The notes: generated from the letters alone by a model not told the origin. Positions 11,995 to 22,364 are shown, counted from the first letter of the stretch. The stretch: 64,000 bases of DNA from Kappaphycus alvarezii (GCA_002205965.3 NADL03000590.1:3911001-3975000); one strand, 5' to 3'. A program made the numbers and translations.

Positions 11995-12700
11995 TGGAAT
12001 TGATCGCATATATCTTCCAAGAGTAAAAAACCCTAACCCTCCCCCTCTTTCAGCAAGTAGAGGGGAGGCCGGCCAGCGAACAAGCCGCATTGGAGGATAC
12101 GGTTAATGCGGGATGTTGCTGCAAAAGAATACCTTGCACCTTCGCGACCCGTTCAATCACGCTGATAGCGACAGTTTTCAAAAGTTCCATTACGACGGAG
12201 AACGCCACCGGATGTATGCCAGCCTCCGAGCGTTGAGATGGGACGGGAACCTAGCCTGATTTTTAGCGGCAATTCTGCAATAATCCTTGTTATTCTCGCT
12301 TCTTCTCCACGTAGGCTGTGTTGGGGCTCTTGGGTGGGTTGAACTTCTTTGCTTTGGCACAGGAGGGAGCAAGAGGGTTGACGAACGTTACGTCGAAAAA
12401 TTCCGCGCCATCGCAGCTCCCATCGCCCTGATATCCGTCTTGTCGGTTCGGTGGCGTAATCGAGGCTTAATTAATGGCCATTGGGTGGCCTTAGCAAGGT
12501 CGTACCGGGAAGGACACTTGGTTGTTATGGCGAGAACTGCGCTATCAGCTGTAACGACAATGCGGCATGCGGTGCCTGTAGATATCCAGCATTTCAGGAC
12601 ACCCAGCCTTTGGAAAAGGAGTATTGGGGGCGAATATAGGGGTCTGGCAGAAGTCCCGAACCAAACCCTAGATACGTAATAAGTAAATACCATATCTTCT
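11995..12700 (-). mobile_element. Family A LINE-like fragment (copy A2), endonuclease domain
   Basis: In shifting minus-strand frames the order of family A is recovered. A VWF-type block near 12650 is followed by a Cys-rich finger (GCPEMLDI near 12590), a basic RHN-like stretch, then ATQWPLI and DIRAMGAA near 12430. A DVTFVNP-like block lies near 12380 and a WHPVAFSVVMELLKTVA block near 12150-12215, ending in SNAACSL near 12090. No reverse transcriptase is left. A motif shared with the upstream (5') flanks of copies A3 and A4 lies at 12836-12860 and 13500-13527, so the original element may extend to about 13530. Confidence 0.6.
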
Positions 12701-13530
12701 CTTGATATAATCTTCGTATTGCTCCTGTGCTGGTTACAGGGTAAATCCAGGGCGGTTGAGTTAATTTAATTAAAGATGATATTGTACCCTGCCGCCATGC
12801 CTGACACAGGAGTTTTTTGGCGTTTAATAGGGTGGTTTAATCAATTTTCTTGATTGCGGTTGTTGCGGAGGCTAACAATAAAGCGTCATTCTTCTTCGAG
12901 GTTGGGAGCGAATTCGAAAGGGGTGAACATACTACCGGTTCGTGCAGCAAGCAGGCACCCACAATCGCTCGGTTGCGTATGGTCCCATCAAAGGCAGGCC
13001 AATGTCCTTCCCCGTGGCCGTAGTAACCTCACTCTCGCACTTTGGCGTCTACCCATAAACGCCTTCGGTTTTTTTTGAAATTGGGCGGCTTCCAAAATGG
13101 AAGATTGGAGCTTCCCGTCACTAGGTGACGGGCGCGGGGTGTTCCGTACCATGGGGTTATGGACCTGTTTCTCCGGCACGGGCAACCTTGACCAATACCA
13201 TTGAAAAGCAACGCCCTCCTTTCGCGCCATTCCCAGTTCGTCCAACGTGCTCCGGGGCAGCAGGTTGCGGTACTGTGGACAGGGGAATCGACGAGATTGT
13301 GTCAGCGAGATCGCAGCAGTCACGCGGAACTAATCTGCACGGGAAACCCGCTAGACCGGTGGAAGTGGCCGCGCCCACCCGAAGACATATCGCACGGGGC
13401 GGGCGCCGAAAGCGGCGAAATGTTGAAGCTCTGCAGTTGTTGGGTTGAGTGATGAGAGGACAGAGTATGGACACCGGAGTTTTGGGGTCATTTGGTTGTT
13501 TACTTAGTTTTCCTCATAAGAGCAATTGGG
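12701..13530. other. Uncertain repeat DNA upstream of copy A2
   Basis: No family motif was recognised on either strand. The stretch 13020-13070 resembles 15454-15500 (a CCCATAAACGCCTTCGG-like core). The segments at 12836-12860 and 13500-13527 carry the TAATTTTCCTGATAAGAGCA-like motif also seen near 15530 and 21825. It is therefore probably 5' sequence of the same repeat family or of a nested repeat. Confidence 0.35.
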
Positions 13531-13659
13531 GTGGAATGGGGTGCTTTACTTGAATGGATTGGTATGGGCAGTTGTAAGGAAAAAGAACTCATTCACCATT
13601 ACTACAGATGTGCGCTAAATTTGAACCCCAAAAAATCTAGAAGAGGACCAAATTCAGAT

Positions 13660-13716
13660 ACAGTATAGGAATTTGCAAAATATTTTTACAGTATCTGAAT
13701 TTGCAAAATATTTTTA
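13660..13716. repeat. Short tandem duplication, two ~27-bp units
   Basis: A unit containing CAGTAT, then GAATTTGCAAAATATTTTT, is present twice in a row with one or two differences. Nothing coding overlaps it. Confidence 0.8.
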
Positions 13717-13740
13717 ATTTGTATGAGTGTGGCAAATCCA

Positions 13741-14135
13741 TGTGTTGATTGTTTATTTTAGGGCACGCTGTCATAATAAATGTCAGCACAGTTCCAGGTT
13801 CTGGGTGATACTAAGAGTAACTCTGAAAGGTCTATATAATGGCCAAATTAATTTCCACCCCTGGCCGATGGGTGGCGGCCATGGGTATGGCACCCAGATA
13901 TTTACCTTGAGGAAATAGTTTCTAATAGTCTCTCTGGTTCACACGATTCCCTTGGATTATTGTATGGTTATTAGTTGTTTATTTGAGACTTCAAGGTTAG
14001 CCAAAAGTCTATATAAGCCGAGTAAACTGCTTCCTCTTGTGGAGGGCAAGCAAGTTGGCACACAAATTCAAGTCAAGTCCAGAGTAGTAGGAAGCTAAGA
14101 TTCAACTTCAGACGCAAGAAACAATTTTCCTGCGC
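13741..14135 (+). repeat. Possible solo LTR with adjacent primer-site-like sequence
   Basis: The block opens with TGTGTTGATTGTTTA and carries two TATA-like boxes (TCTATATAATGG near 13831 and TCTATATAAGCC near 14011). It is followed at 14136 by TGGTCACAGAGCATC, which resembles the initiator-tRNA primer site TGGTATCAGAGC of many Copia elements. The expected CA terminus is missing and no second copy is in the window, so this is tentative. Confidence 0.25.
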
Positions 14136-14335
14136 TGGTCACAGAGCATCAGTGGTAGAACTTGCCCCTTCCATACATGGTTGTAGGGCTCTCAACTGTT
14201 TTTCTTATCCACTCCTTTTTGTTCGTTCAAATATACCACGGTAGCACTTTTGTCGCTTGCAACACCTCCTTCTTGGGGTAGTTGGTTCTGAGTATCTATT
14301 CTACCTACTATTTACCCCTATCAACTACATCACCA

Positions 14336-15420
14336 GCAAGGGGGAAACTTGAGGGGTTTCAAACCTATGAAAAATGATGTCAGCTGTTCCCTGAGGGATG
14401 CGTGATGTGGGTAAAAGCTTACAATGTAATAGATTGGCAGGAAGCCACCAAGAACTGGCTGGAGGGCAACCAACAGGCACGCAGCATTGGACATCGCTGC
14501 TGCTGCGGCATGACGTTGTTTTAAGACTTGTTTGACCTTTGCTTAGGTCTCCCTTGCCCTCGTAGCGAAGTTGCGTGCGATTTCGTGTAGAAACGCGTGA
14601 GCATCCGGATGCTATACTCCGAGGGTAGAGACGGGGACGAGGACTGGCCTACTTCTGACGGAAGACGGGATGGACTCGTATCTTCTGTGTTTCGCCGTTC
14701 TTGCTGCGTTGAGCAAGGTGAGTGGGTTGAAAGTCCTTACTCTCCTATTTGAGTGTGCGAAGGGGTTGACGAAGGTGACATCGAAGAAGTATGTTCCGCC
14801 AGTGCGTCCCATTGCGCGAATATAGGGTCTGGTGCGGTGGATTACTTCCCGCGGCTCGACGACTGGATGTCGCGCAGCTTTCCCGAGATCGCTCGATAGT
14901 AATCGAACCTGACGGTCGTGTCCTCGCGTCCTTTCGCCCCCGTGCAAGCATTGCAACAGATGGTCGACGAAACAGTCGAGAGTTTCGGGGCAGTTCCGCT
15001 TGGAACATGGTGTTTGCGGAGGGAAAAAAGGGACTTGGCAGTAGTGTTGTAACCATATCGAGAATTCTCTTGGTCAATACATGTCTTAAGTTCCGGAAAT
15101 GGGGTGCAGTAAACCCATTTTTTCGCATCGAAGCGCCCCATAGAGGCACAGAATGCCTACCGACTCTTGTCGCCAACATCAATCTCTTTCTGCACCCGCT
15201 CGTGGATGGTGTCCGATAGTGTCTTCTGTGATGGTGCTTTGTTTGAGCAGAGGGCACTGAAGGGAACAATCCTGGATTGGGAGCAAGCGAGGCACCAAAT
15301 CTGGTGCGCCTTCACGGTTCCTCTGTACGCTGCTAGATCCGTAATTGTCGCTGGAATAAGGGCTGTGCACAGCCTGCTGGACGCTGCCAACAATGTGAAG
15401 TGTAGACCCTGAACATACAA
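14336..15420 (-). mobile_element. Family A LINE-like fragment (copy A3) with 3' UTR
   Basis: On the minus strand the fragment starts near 15420 with an upstream helical block (ITDLAAYRGTVKAHQIW, CSQSRIVPFSALCSN). It then reads AFRASMG near 15130, the finger block HVPSGTAPKL, the basic EDTTVRFDY region, RTRPYIRAMGRTGGT and FFDVTFVNPFAHSNRRVRTF (14740-14850). It ends with a VPVSTLG block near 14620. Positions 14336-14500 match in reverse complement the 3' UTR of copy A5 at 31110-31255, including the C-rich end, so the true 3' end is about 14336. Several frame changes make it non-functional. Confidence 0.75.
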
Positions 15421-16147
15421 ATCGATGGCTATCCCAGTGCTCTTAATAACCTCACCCGCGCGCCCATTTGACGCCTGCCCATAGAAGCCTTTGGGGTTTA
15501 TTATAATAGGAGCAATTGGGATAGTTTAAATAATTTTCCTGATAAGAGCAATCGCCGACGAGGCCAAAGTAGGGTAGCCACTTACATATCCTGAAAACGG
15601 GGGTTCTCTGCAATACATACACTGTCAAGTTGTGGCCTTAAGTAGCGCTTAAAACAACTTCCAACAAACAGCGTTATTCTGGACGAGTCTCACCGCGTGA
15701 CGAGCAAACAATGTTTGCTGCACATCAGCAATCGGAACGCCTGCCCGTGCGGCAATTCTAGTTGCGACCCAGGAGGGTGCGGGAACACCAAGGAAAATCC
15801 CGAACTGGCGTTCGGACTAGGGCTAACAGTAACTAGCGCCGGGCTATTTCAACCAGTATCAACCAGGTACGAATCTCCTCCTTTCAGAACAGCTACACGG
15901 CTTCATACAATACAACAAAAAAACATCAGAAACCAAGTTTCCAGTCAGCTATCCATTGAAGGGAATCCAGAAACGCGCATGATGTTCGATATAGGCAGAG
16001 AATAAGAAAATTGCAATACTTAGTGCCTATTCAATTTAAAAATTGCAAACATAGAACATCATTCATAAACTATAATCCAAAACATTGGATCGTAACCAGC
16101 ATATTTTGCTATACTACAAATCAAACAAAGGATGCCACTTTCGAACA
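15421..16147. other. No recognisable gene; contains the family A upstream-flank motif
   Basis: The segment 15520-15552 carries the AATTTTCCTGATAAGAGCAAT motif also found near 13510 and 21825. The remainder to 16147 shows no family motif. The 102-codon frame at 15697-16005 has no recognisable domain. Confidence 0.4.
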
Positions 16148-17017
16148 TTAACTGGGCCAAACATGCAACTGCGATAAAACAGTTTCGATGCAGGGACAAC
16201 CTGTGCCTGAATGGAATCGACAACACCTTGAACTGCCTAATAAGACTGTTTGCGACTTCATGCCTTGCTCAGATCCTTCGAAACATCTCACCATCCATTT
16301 GAGGCTTTGGCCCGCGGAGGCATGTGGGATCAGGATATCATTTGTCTGCAACAACCATTTCACCATACAATAAATGTCTCTTCAGATTGATCCTATAAAT
16401 GTTGACATCAGGATGACTTCCACAAGGATATGATCCGTTGACCCATACAATATTTCCCCCACGATGTTGAACGCAATTTCATACCTTAGTCCTGAAGAAT
16501 ACAACTTATGCGAATACCAGCGGGTGTCGAACTCTCCAGGCTCAACGATAGGGCAATCAGTACCATCAACAGAAATGTAGCAGCGCGAAACAGCAGGATT
16601 TTGGAATCGATTTGACCAGCGAATCTAAAGAAATGTTAGTAGAGTTAAAAGTAAATATAGGAAAGAAAGCGTTCATAAACTTACCAAGTCAATCTCTGCG
16701 AGATAATTAATCACTTTCCATGACCACTTACGAAACGTTTATTCGTCACAACCAGCAAATGTGCAATTTCTGGATTCAGCTTGATATCCTTTCAAGAAAT
16801 ACAGTGACCAGAGAAGATGGACAGGAACCATACCTCTCTGCGGTCTTACAGAGATTCGAAGCCAAGCCTTGTAACAAACTAAAGGAGTTACTCCGAAAAG
16901 CGAAATAAATCGTCGGGTAAATGTTGAAAAGGAAATAGACTGACTTGAACCTGTCACCATAAGGCACAAGCCAGCGAAGGCAAACGTTGATAACGCAATA
17001 TTTGATGGTGAAGCCAT
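16148..17017 (-). pseudogene. PIF/Harbinger transposase with one intron, inactivated
   Basis: A DDE nuclease of the Harbinger (DDE_Tnp_4) group. Exon 1 (17017-16685) starts MASPSNIALS and contains FGVTPLVCYKAWL, then PVHLLWSLYFLKGY, the usual N-terminal region. It then reads CDE, a stop, and TFRKWSWKVINYLAEIDL. An intron at 16625-16684 follows. Exon 2 continues IRWSNRFQNP, then ISVDGTDCPIVEP with the first catalytic Asp, then WYSHKLYSSGLRYEIA. After a one-base frame change in a G run it reads WVNGSYPCGSHPDVN. VVADK is followed by a stop where the family has Gly-Tyr; it holds the second catalytic Asp. The last ~200 bases are degraded and the Glu is not identifiable. The two stops and the frame change make it dead. 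Confidence 0.85.
16625..16684 (-). other. 60-bp spliceosomal intron in the Harbinger transposase
   Basis: On the minus strand it begins GTAAGTTTATG, has a perfect TACTAAC branch site and ends TTTCTTTAG. Removing it joins AEIDL to IRWSNRF, which restores the contiguous protein expected of the family. This makes it a well-supported intron rather than a decayed gap. Confidence 0.8.
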
Positions 17018-17138
17018 TACGAAATTGCCTGAGAGCTCAAAAGCGTAACATAATCAAGTTTACGACAATGAAACACCTTTTATACTAATTTGTTCACCGA
17101 AACTCTATACGTTTTATCCGACAATCGTTGCTGGATTT

Positions 17139-17339
17139 TTGGATAGAAACATTGCGGAGTTGAAGACTGAAAGACATAAGGAGATCAATGGCCTTTTTAA
17201 GGTTCCTAAGGGCAAAACTCTTCAGCCTTTAATTCTAGACGCTCGACGTGGGAATTTGCACTTCAATCACCCTGCTAACCGTGAAATGCCTCATCCCGGA
17301 CTGTTTAAGCAGTTGGAGGATGGCTCATTGCTAAACTAA
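17139..17339 (+). pseudogene. Reverse transcriptase finger fragment
   Basis: The frame reads INGLFKVPKGKTLQPLILDA, then RRGNLHFNHPA and MPHPGLFKQLEDG, then stops. The order VPK, LxLILDARxxN, P, LFxQL is the entry of a reverse transcriptase fingers/palm region, in which R-x-I-x-D-x-R-x-x-N binds nucleotides and template. Only ~65 residues survive. The catalytic xxDD box is absent and no other piece follows downstream. The style differs from the Copia and family A enzymes here. It may be from another retroelement lineage or a captured fragment. Confidence 0.5.
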
Positions 17340-18833
17340 ACAAATAGCTTTAATAAAAATAAGGGTTATATTTAAATTTACATTATTAATACAACCCTAT
17401 CCTATCATATCAAAACATTTGACAGGGAAAAAAGGTTCCATGTTCTGAATATGGAGCTTTTAAACACCATTGCCTTTAATTTCAACTTAAACATATCCTC
17501 CAAAGTTGAACTGTTTCTACACATAACTTCAAATTGATTGGAGTTTTTTCAGATAACGACCCCTTTTCATTACCAACCACTTTTACGCAAAATGAGACTG
17601 ACATGTAACAACAGATTATAATTTTAGACTGGTTTTTTGTTAAAATTACTCATATGTGATGTAGTTGGCCTTTTGCCAATACTAGTGCTTATTTTCGTTC
17701 ATAAATAGATTAAGTAGTCGTAAATTTACCTACATTGAGAATTTTCAAAGACGTTACAGATAATGAACCTTTAAGATACAAACATCAAAATTTGCAATAT
17801 ACAAACTTCGTCGAGTTTATGAAAGGTTGACTATTGACTTTGCTTTCATTTTTGCATTTTAAAACTTCAATATTACTGGGAATGCCATAATGTCAACCCG
17901 AAAATTTCGGCGAAACTTTCGGTCCGAAAGCCTTACAACTTAAACGGTATAATTTTTGGAAACAATGTTTGGTGTATTATGTTTGCCATTTTTTGCCGGT
18001 AATCAGGGGCTAACATTAAGGACGATACGTGTAACATTCAAAGAAAGAATGGGTATTCGCTACCTTTTTGTTAATGCGAAACTTGGCTTTGAGAGAAACC
18101 GAATTGAGGGCGAAACTGAACCAATTGAATTGAGGGCGAAACTGAACCACAAATAGCATTGTATACTGTACTGTACATTACTGTACTTAATAACACATTC
18201 GGTGAAACAGTTTAGTACTGTACTGTAAACTACAATGTACAGTACAATAAAATATAGAAATGAACAGTTCGATCTACAACGTACTGTACAGTACAGTACA
18301 GTACGTGTGCATAAAATTCATGCAGTAATATTGCATTGTACTCAGTCGTGCTGTATGATGTACAAGATAGTTCTGTACAATACTGTATATACGACAATCT
18401 CAAAATACTGTAGAATACAGTACTTCATTCAGACAATAAAAACCTACATATAAGGTGGACAGTACAGTAAAGGCCATTACAAAAAATTCGTGTCAAACAG
18501 ATCCAAAACAATTGCAAGATGCAACTCACGAAAAGCAGCCTATGTAACTCACAGGCAGGTGATGCCTAAGGGCTTCAGTTGCTACACAAAACAAGCAAAT
18601 ATACTTTTCCCAACCTCACTGAAGTGAGTAACAGTGAACAGAAACGCAAATTTTGGCGGTATACCCTCACAGTTTGGTGGTATATAAAACCAGTAAATTT
18701 GGCGGCAAAAAGAAACAAGCAAGCTGTCTCCAAGCGAATTGTCCGAGTAGCACGAACGAAAAAAAAGATATAAAGAGTAGCATAGTCTAGTTTTAGGTCT
18801 CACACAGAGTTGCGCACAAACTTCAATTACAAC
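17340..18833. other. No recognisable gene; AT-rich with TACTG/CAGTA cluster
   Basis: No coding motif is seen. The stretch 18161-18430 is dense in TACTG/CAGTA runs. A perfect TATA-like box, GGTATATAAAACC, lies near 18670-18682, ahead of the putative gene at 18834-19690. Confidence 0.5.
18161..18430. repeat. Cluster of (TACTG)n and (CAGTA)n runs
   Basis: At least six short runs in both orientations occur, meeting at palindromic CTGTACAG junctions. The longest is near 18281-18305, with several CAGTA units in a row. Confidence 0.85.
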
Positions 18834-18961
18834 ATGGTCTGCTACACAGAAAACTCTCCCCTTGTGAAACGACTAAAGGCAATGCTCGAAATGGGGAAAT
18901 TACGGGGTCTGAAACGGCTGCCATCGTCAAAAAAAAATGGATCCTCTTTTCCAGAACATTG
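18834..18961 (+). CDS. Possible first exon of the hypothetical gene at 19145-19690
   Basis: An ATG at 18834 opens a 43-codon frame rich in Lys, Arg and Leu (VKRLKAMLEMGKLRGLKRL). It ends beside a GTAAGT donor at 18961, about 150 bases downstream of a TATA box. The frame does not join cleanly to the 19145 frame with any acceptor I can see, so the link is speculative. Confidence 0.2.
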
Positions 18962-19021
18962 TAAGTGACAACTTTAGAGTTTACTACAACAAGCTAAAGA
19001 TCTCTATGGGATTTGGAAGGA

Positions 19022-19062
19022 GTAAGTTTTTTTGATTTTTTACTCTAGCTACTAACTTTTAG
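19022..19062 (+). other. Candidate 41-bp intron (GTAAGT ... TACTAAC ... AG)
   Basis: The segment begins GTAAGTTTTTTT, has TACTAAC at 19050-19056 and ends TTTTAG, the same signals as the Harbinger intron. A second donor, GTAAGT at 18961, could pair with the same acceptor. Neither join gives a perfect frame into 19145, so the gene model is unresolved. Confidence 0.4.
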
Positions 19063-19144
19063 TAACTTCGTTTACAACTCCACATTCCCAAATTATGTGC
19101 ACCGCTTGGTATAGAGGAAAAGGTGGGATAAGAGGAGTTTTCGG

Positions 19145-19690
19145 ATGAATCGTATGATGGCGAGGAGAAAGGGGGCCCAGGGGAGGATTGTGGTAGGTGG
19201 GGGATTGGATTTTTGTCCCATTCACGAGTACTCTGTGTGGTACGTGGAGGAGACTGGCATGGATAGATTTTCCGTTGCAGTTGTATTACCGACTGGGGTC
19301 TTTTCTAAAGACAAACAGCTCTATGTTGGTGATGGGAGGAACGTGCTCGAGATAGAAGTTGCATGGTCCGCTGAGTTATTGAGTCCAAATCTACCGCACA
19401 AGGCCTGGGACAGTGTAGAGGACCCTGCGGTGCGCCGTGTCACTCATGCCAAATGCTTAGTGTTCGACATGAGACTTCGGGAGCATTGGGGACGAGTACA
19501 CGAAAAAATCATGTCTATGGGTAGAATTAAGTTACTTTTTAGATGTTATGATTTTTTAGAGGAACAACCCTATTTAGGTTGGGCCATTAGTTCCAAAAAT
19601 ACAGTGTACGTTGGGTTACCTGCGATTGAAACCAGTCATATGCTGCTCAGAATCCTACTGTTTTATTGGTCCAGTAAACTTGTTTTGTAA
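19145..19690 (+). CDS. Hypothetical protein, 181 residues, intact frame
   Basis: I do not recognise this protein. It is one of the longest uninterrupted frames in the window and its composition looks coding. Residues 1-20 are basic (MNRMMARRKGAQGR). The middle alternates hydrophobic and charged segments (GMDRFSVAVVLPTGVF, GRNVLEIEVAW). A second half carries RRVTHAKCLVFDMRL and FRCYDFLEEQPYLGW. The C-terminus is hydrophobic (LLRILLFYWSSKLVL). There is no obvious signal peptide or nucleotide-binding motif. An in-frame stop at 19112 bounds it upstream, and a small intron may precede it. It sits between a Harbinger/RT graveyard and a family A copy, so it could belong to a mobile element. Confidence 0.45.
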   Translation: MNRMMARRKGAQGRIVVGGGLDFCPIHEYSVWYVEETGMDRFSVAVVLPTGVFSKDKQLYVGDGRNVLEIEVAWSAELLSPNLPHKAWDSVEDPAVRRVTHAKCLVFDMRLREHWGRVHEKIMSMGRIKLLFRCYDFLEEQPYLGWAISSKNTVYVGLPAIETSHMLLRILLFYWSSKLVL

Positions 19691-19885
19691 CCAGTAATGA
19701 ACACTAAGTTGATTGCTGCTGTATTCATATTTGCTTTCGGAAGGTACATACAGTAGAGCTTTCTAGCTACATATTATAACCTTTTTACAGCTTGCGCAAA
19801 CAAATTGTACTGTTTCATAGCAATGCAGGCATTTCCCGCACCTCCCAGTTGGCGAAATTCTGAGCGGTCCCAAATTTGAATTAAA
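19691..19885. other. Short spacer, nothing recognised
   Basis: AT-rich sequence between the hypothetical frame and the 3' end of copy A4. Confidence 0.4.
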
Positions 19886-21560
19886 TGGAGGGGGAAAATG
19901 TGGGATGATTTAATATTTGAAAGTTATGGTCGGTTGCGGCCCAGAATATCCTACAGGGTGCCAAGTAATACCTCCAAAATTTCCCCAAAAAGCCAGCTAA
20001 AGGCCCCAGCAGACAGGCTGCGTTGGACATTACGGCCGCGACAGCGTGCCTCTGAGTAAGTACCGTACGGACCTGACCATATGCCTCAATCGCTCTAACG
20101 GCCACGTTCCGCGCGACGTCGGTTAGCACCCTGTAGGCGTCCGGTGCCACCCTCCGAGAGTAGATATAGGGATAGGCACGAGCTTACTTCTCACAGAGGT
20201 TGCAATAAAAGACTCATATCTTCTATGCTTCGCAAAGACGGCCGCATTGAGTGAGGTGAGCCAGTTAAATGTTTTGGCCCTCCTTTTTGGAGGGCACCAG
20301 CTTGGTTGACGAAGGTCAGGTCAAAGAAGTCCGTACTTCCACTGCTTCCCGTCGCCCGGATATCTGGCATCGTGCGATGGACCCCGTCCCGCGGTTCGAC
20401 GGCGGGGTGACGGGTCGCTTCTGCAGGTCTTGCGCAAAGAGAGCCACTTGATGGTCATGCCGTCGAGTTTTTGTGCCCACCATGTCTGCAGTGAGGGACG
20501 TGATCCCCGAAACAGTCGAGAGTTTTGAGGCAGTTTCGTCTCGGGAACGGCACGTCCGAAGGAACAGCGGGACTTGACAGAAGTATTGGAACCACCATGA
20601 ATTCTGGGGGTCAATACTGGTATTGAGATCGGGGAAAAGGGCGCAGTACACCTATTCCTTGACGCCCGGAGGGCCATGGAGGCGCGGAATGCATGCCTTC
20701 TTTGATCACCGGTGGAAATGCTTTCTTGCACTGCTGCATGGATTGCGTCTGTTAGTTTCTTTTGCGATGGTGTATTGCGTGAGCAAAAGGCAACTAAATG
20801 GTAGAATCCATGATTGCAGGCAGGAAAGATACCAATTCCGGTGGGCGTCCAAAGCGTCGTTGTAGGTAGTGAGGCGCCTGATAGGAGCGGGCAGAACGGC
20901 TTTACACAACTTGTTGGTGGTCGCGCTGGAGGCAAGGAAGGCGGACACCGCGATTTTTTTAGCGGAAGTGAATCCGATCCCAAGGGAGTGCCGCTTCGCA
21001 TCCAGTGATTTCAATGGAAGTTGAAGTTCACGGAATACCTCTGAATCCAGGACCCCCTCGTGCCAGTGTGCAGACGCAGCGCTCCATCATATTGTCAAAC
21101 ATGGCAACACCCTCGGCGATGGAAGACGTCGGAACTACGCACAGTAGGTAGCCGAGTTTGCAGACTCTGAAGCAATTTCGGAGCAGCTGGAACGTTACTT
21201 GCGTATATTGAGGTCAATGATGGTCTCAAGAAACGGTGGGAGGGACTTCACGTGCGTAGAGAAAGTTCTCCTGGTCAAAGTTCCTGTGTCAACTGGAGCG
21301 TTGAAGATGAGTGTGCCCTCACTATAGTCTTGTTTGAGGACATTCGGGTAGAGGCGCTGCACGGACTCTGGAGGGGCCGTCGGCCACCAGACCTTGCATT
21401 TTGACAAAGAGAGGTGCAGACCCCTGCTGGTGGCGTCAAGAGACGAGAGGAGCTCAACTGCGCGGCGGAGTTGATCGTGGCGTGCGACGATATGCCAGTC
21501 ATCATGGTACCAGAGTTGAAGCATCATATGGCCCATTAGTTCGTATTCCTCGTCTTGGGA
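19886..21560 (-). mobile_element. Family A LINE-like element (copy A4), reverse transcriptase plus endonuclease
   Basis: On the minus strand, upstream part first, 21195-21536 holds the reverse transcriptase active site WYHDDWHIVA (the two Asp of the xxDD box). It is followed by SSLDATSRGLHLSLSKCKVW and WPTAPPESVQRLYPN, the palm-to-thumb region. The frame 20706-21014 continues with KRHSLGIGFTSAKKIAVSAF. Positions 20321-20650 carry AFRASMALRAS, the Cys finger and the restriction-like endonuclease. The end reads DAYRVLTDVARNVAVRA (20080-20150), and the 3' UTR runs to a C-rich end near 19886. Frame changes and stops occur throughout. With A6 it is one of the two copies that retain part of the polymerase. 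Confidence 0.8.
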
Positions 21561-21603
21561 ACTTAGAGTTCTCGGATCTTGAGTATATTAAATGAAGATC
21601 TAT

Positions 21604-21720
21604 ACTGGGAAATGGGGGGTTAATTTACTGTTGTAGATATGTGGGTTGGTACCCAGTAAATTTGTACCGGGGGAATTTTTGGGTTACTTTAATCCATAGA
21701 AGATGTGGTCGGTTATATCC
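21604..21720. repeat. Orphan copy of the family A 3'-end motif
   Basis: GGGGGAATTTTTGGGTTAC and GATGTGGTCGGTTATATC match the motif at the 3' end of copy A4 (GGGGGAAAATGTGGG ... TATGGTCGGTTG) and the copy at 31496-31565. There is no coding sequence of its own. A motif also seen upstream of A2 and A3 follows at 21820-21850. Confidence 0.4.
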
Positions 21721-22055
21721 ACGCGGCTAATGCGATATGCGGGATAATTCGTCGCTGATGGGTAACGCTACAGTACATGACCTTCCTTTCGAGGCCGGCT
21801 CAATTTGTACGGGTTCTTTACTTAATTTTCCTGATAAACGAGTGGCGTAATTGTTAGGAGCCTTCTAAAACGTTGCTATTGCTGGTTTTACAGTAAGAGT
21901 ACGGTTCAGTGAGCTTTCTAGCCAACTACAACATTATACTGTACAGTATCAGTAGACCAGGGAAGTGCGAATTGTAGGGCCATAAAAATTGACTTCTGTA
22001 TACAATTACACACATATCGCACACATTCAAAGCAGATTACAGTACTGTACAGTAC

Positions 22056-22246
22056 TGTTGTACAGTGCATACTGTACGAACAGTCGCAGCTAATCACGGG
22101 CCAGAACTGATATGACTTGACACATTCAATGATTTGTGCCCTAAATAGCCAAGCGGCAGTACTACTTTATTATGCGCAAGGTAATACCGTGGTTATCGTC
22201 TACTGTATCTACTATTCTATACGTAGCTAGCGAACGGCGATATAGA
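22056..22246 (+). repeat. Copia-2 left LTR, first part
   Basis: It aligns with 28803-28980: shared stretches include AATCACGG, CCAATGATTTGT or its variant, CCTAAATAGCCAAG and GCTAGCGAA. It starts with TG immediately after a CAGTA/TACTG microsatellite and stops where piggyBac-like sequence begins. Confidence 0.8.
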
Positions 22247-22251
22247 ATACT

Positions 22252-22291
22252 GTCTAGGGGATATCTCAAGTCCAGTGGATATCCCCTAGAC
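22252..22291. repeat. Perfect 13-bp inverted repeat at the piggyBac left end
   Basis: GTCTAGGGGATAT (22252-22264) and ATATCCCCTAGAC (22279-22291) are exact reverse complements across a 14-base loop. The second arm is also the start of the piggyBac terminal repeat. Confidence 0.9.
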
Positions 22292-22364
22292 TTTATTTTG
22301 AACAGTGCTGATCAGAATTTATTTAATGTAGAATGTTCTAAAAAAGGTCAGTTTTGAGCCTGTT

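Noticed and set aside
12033-12046. CCCTAACCCT-like sequence resembling telomere repeats
   Set aside because: Only one and a half units, inside the family A terminal motif; not a telomeric tract.
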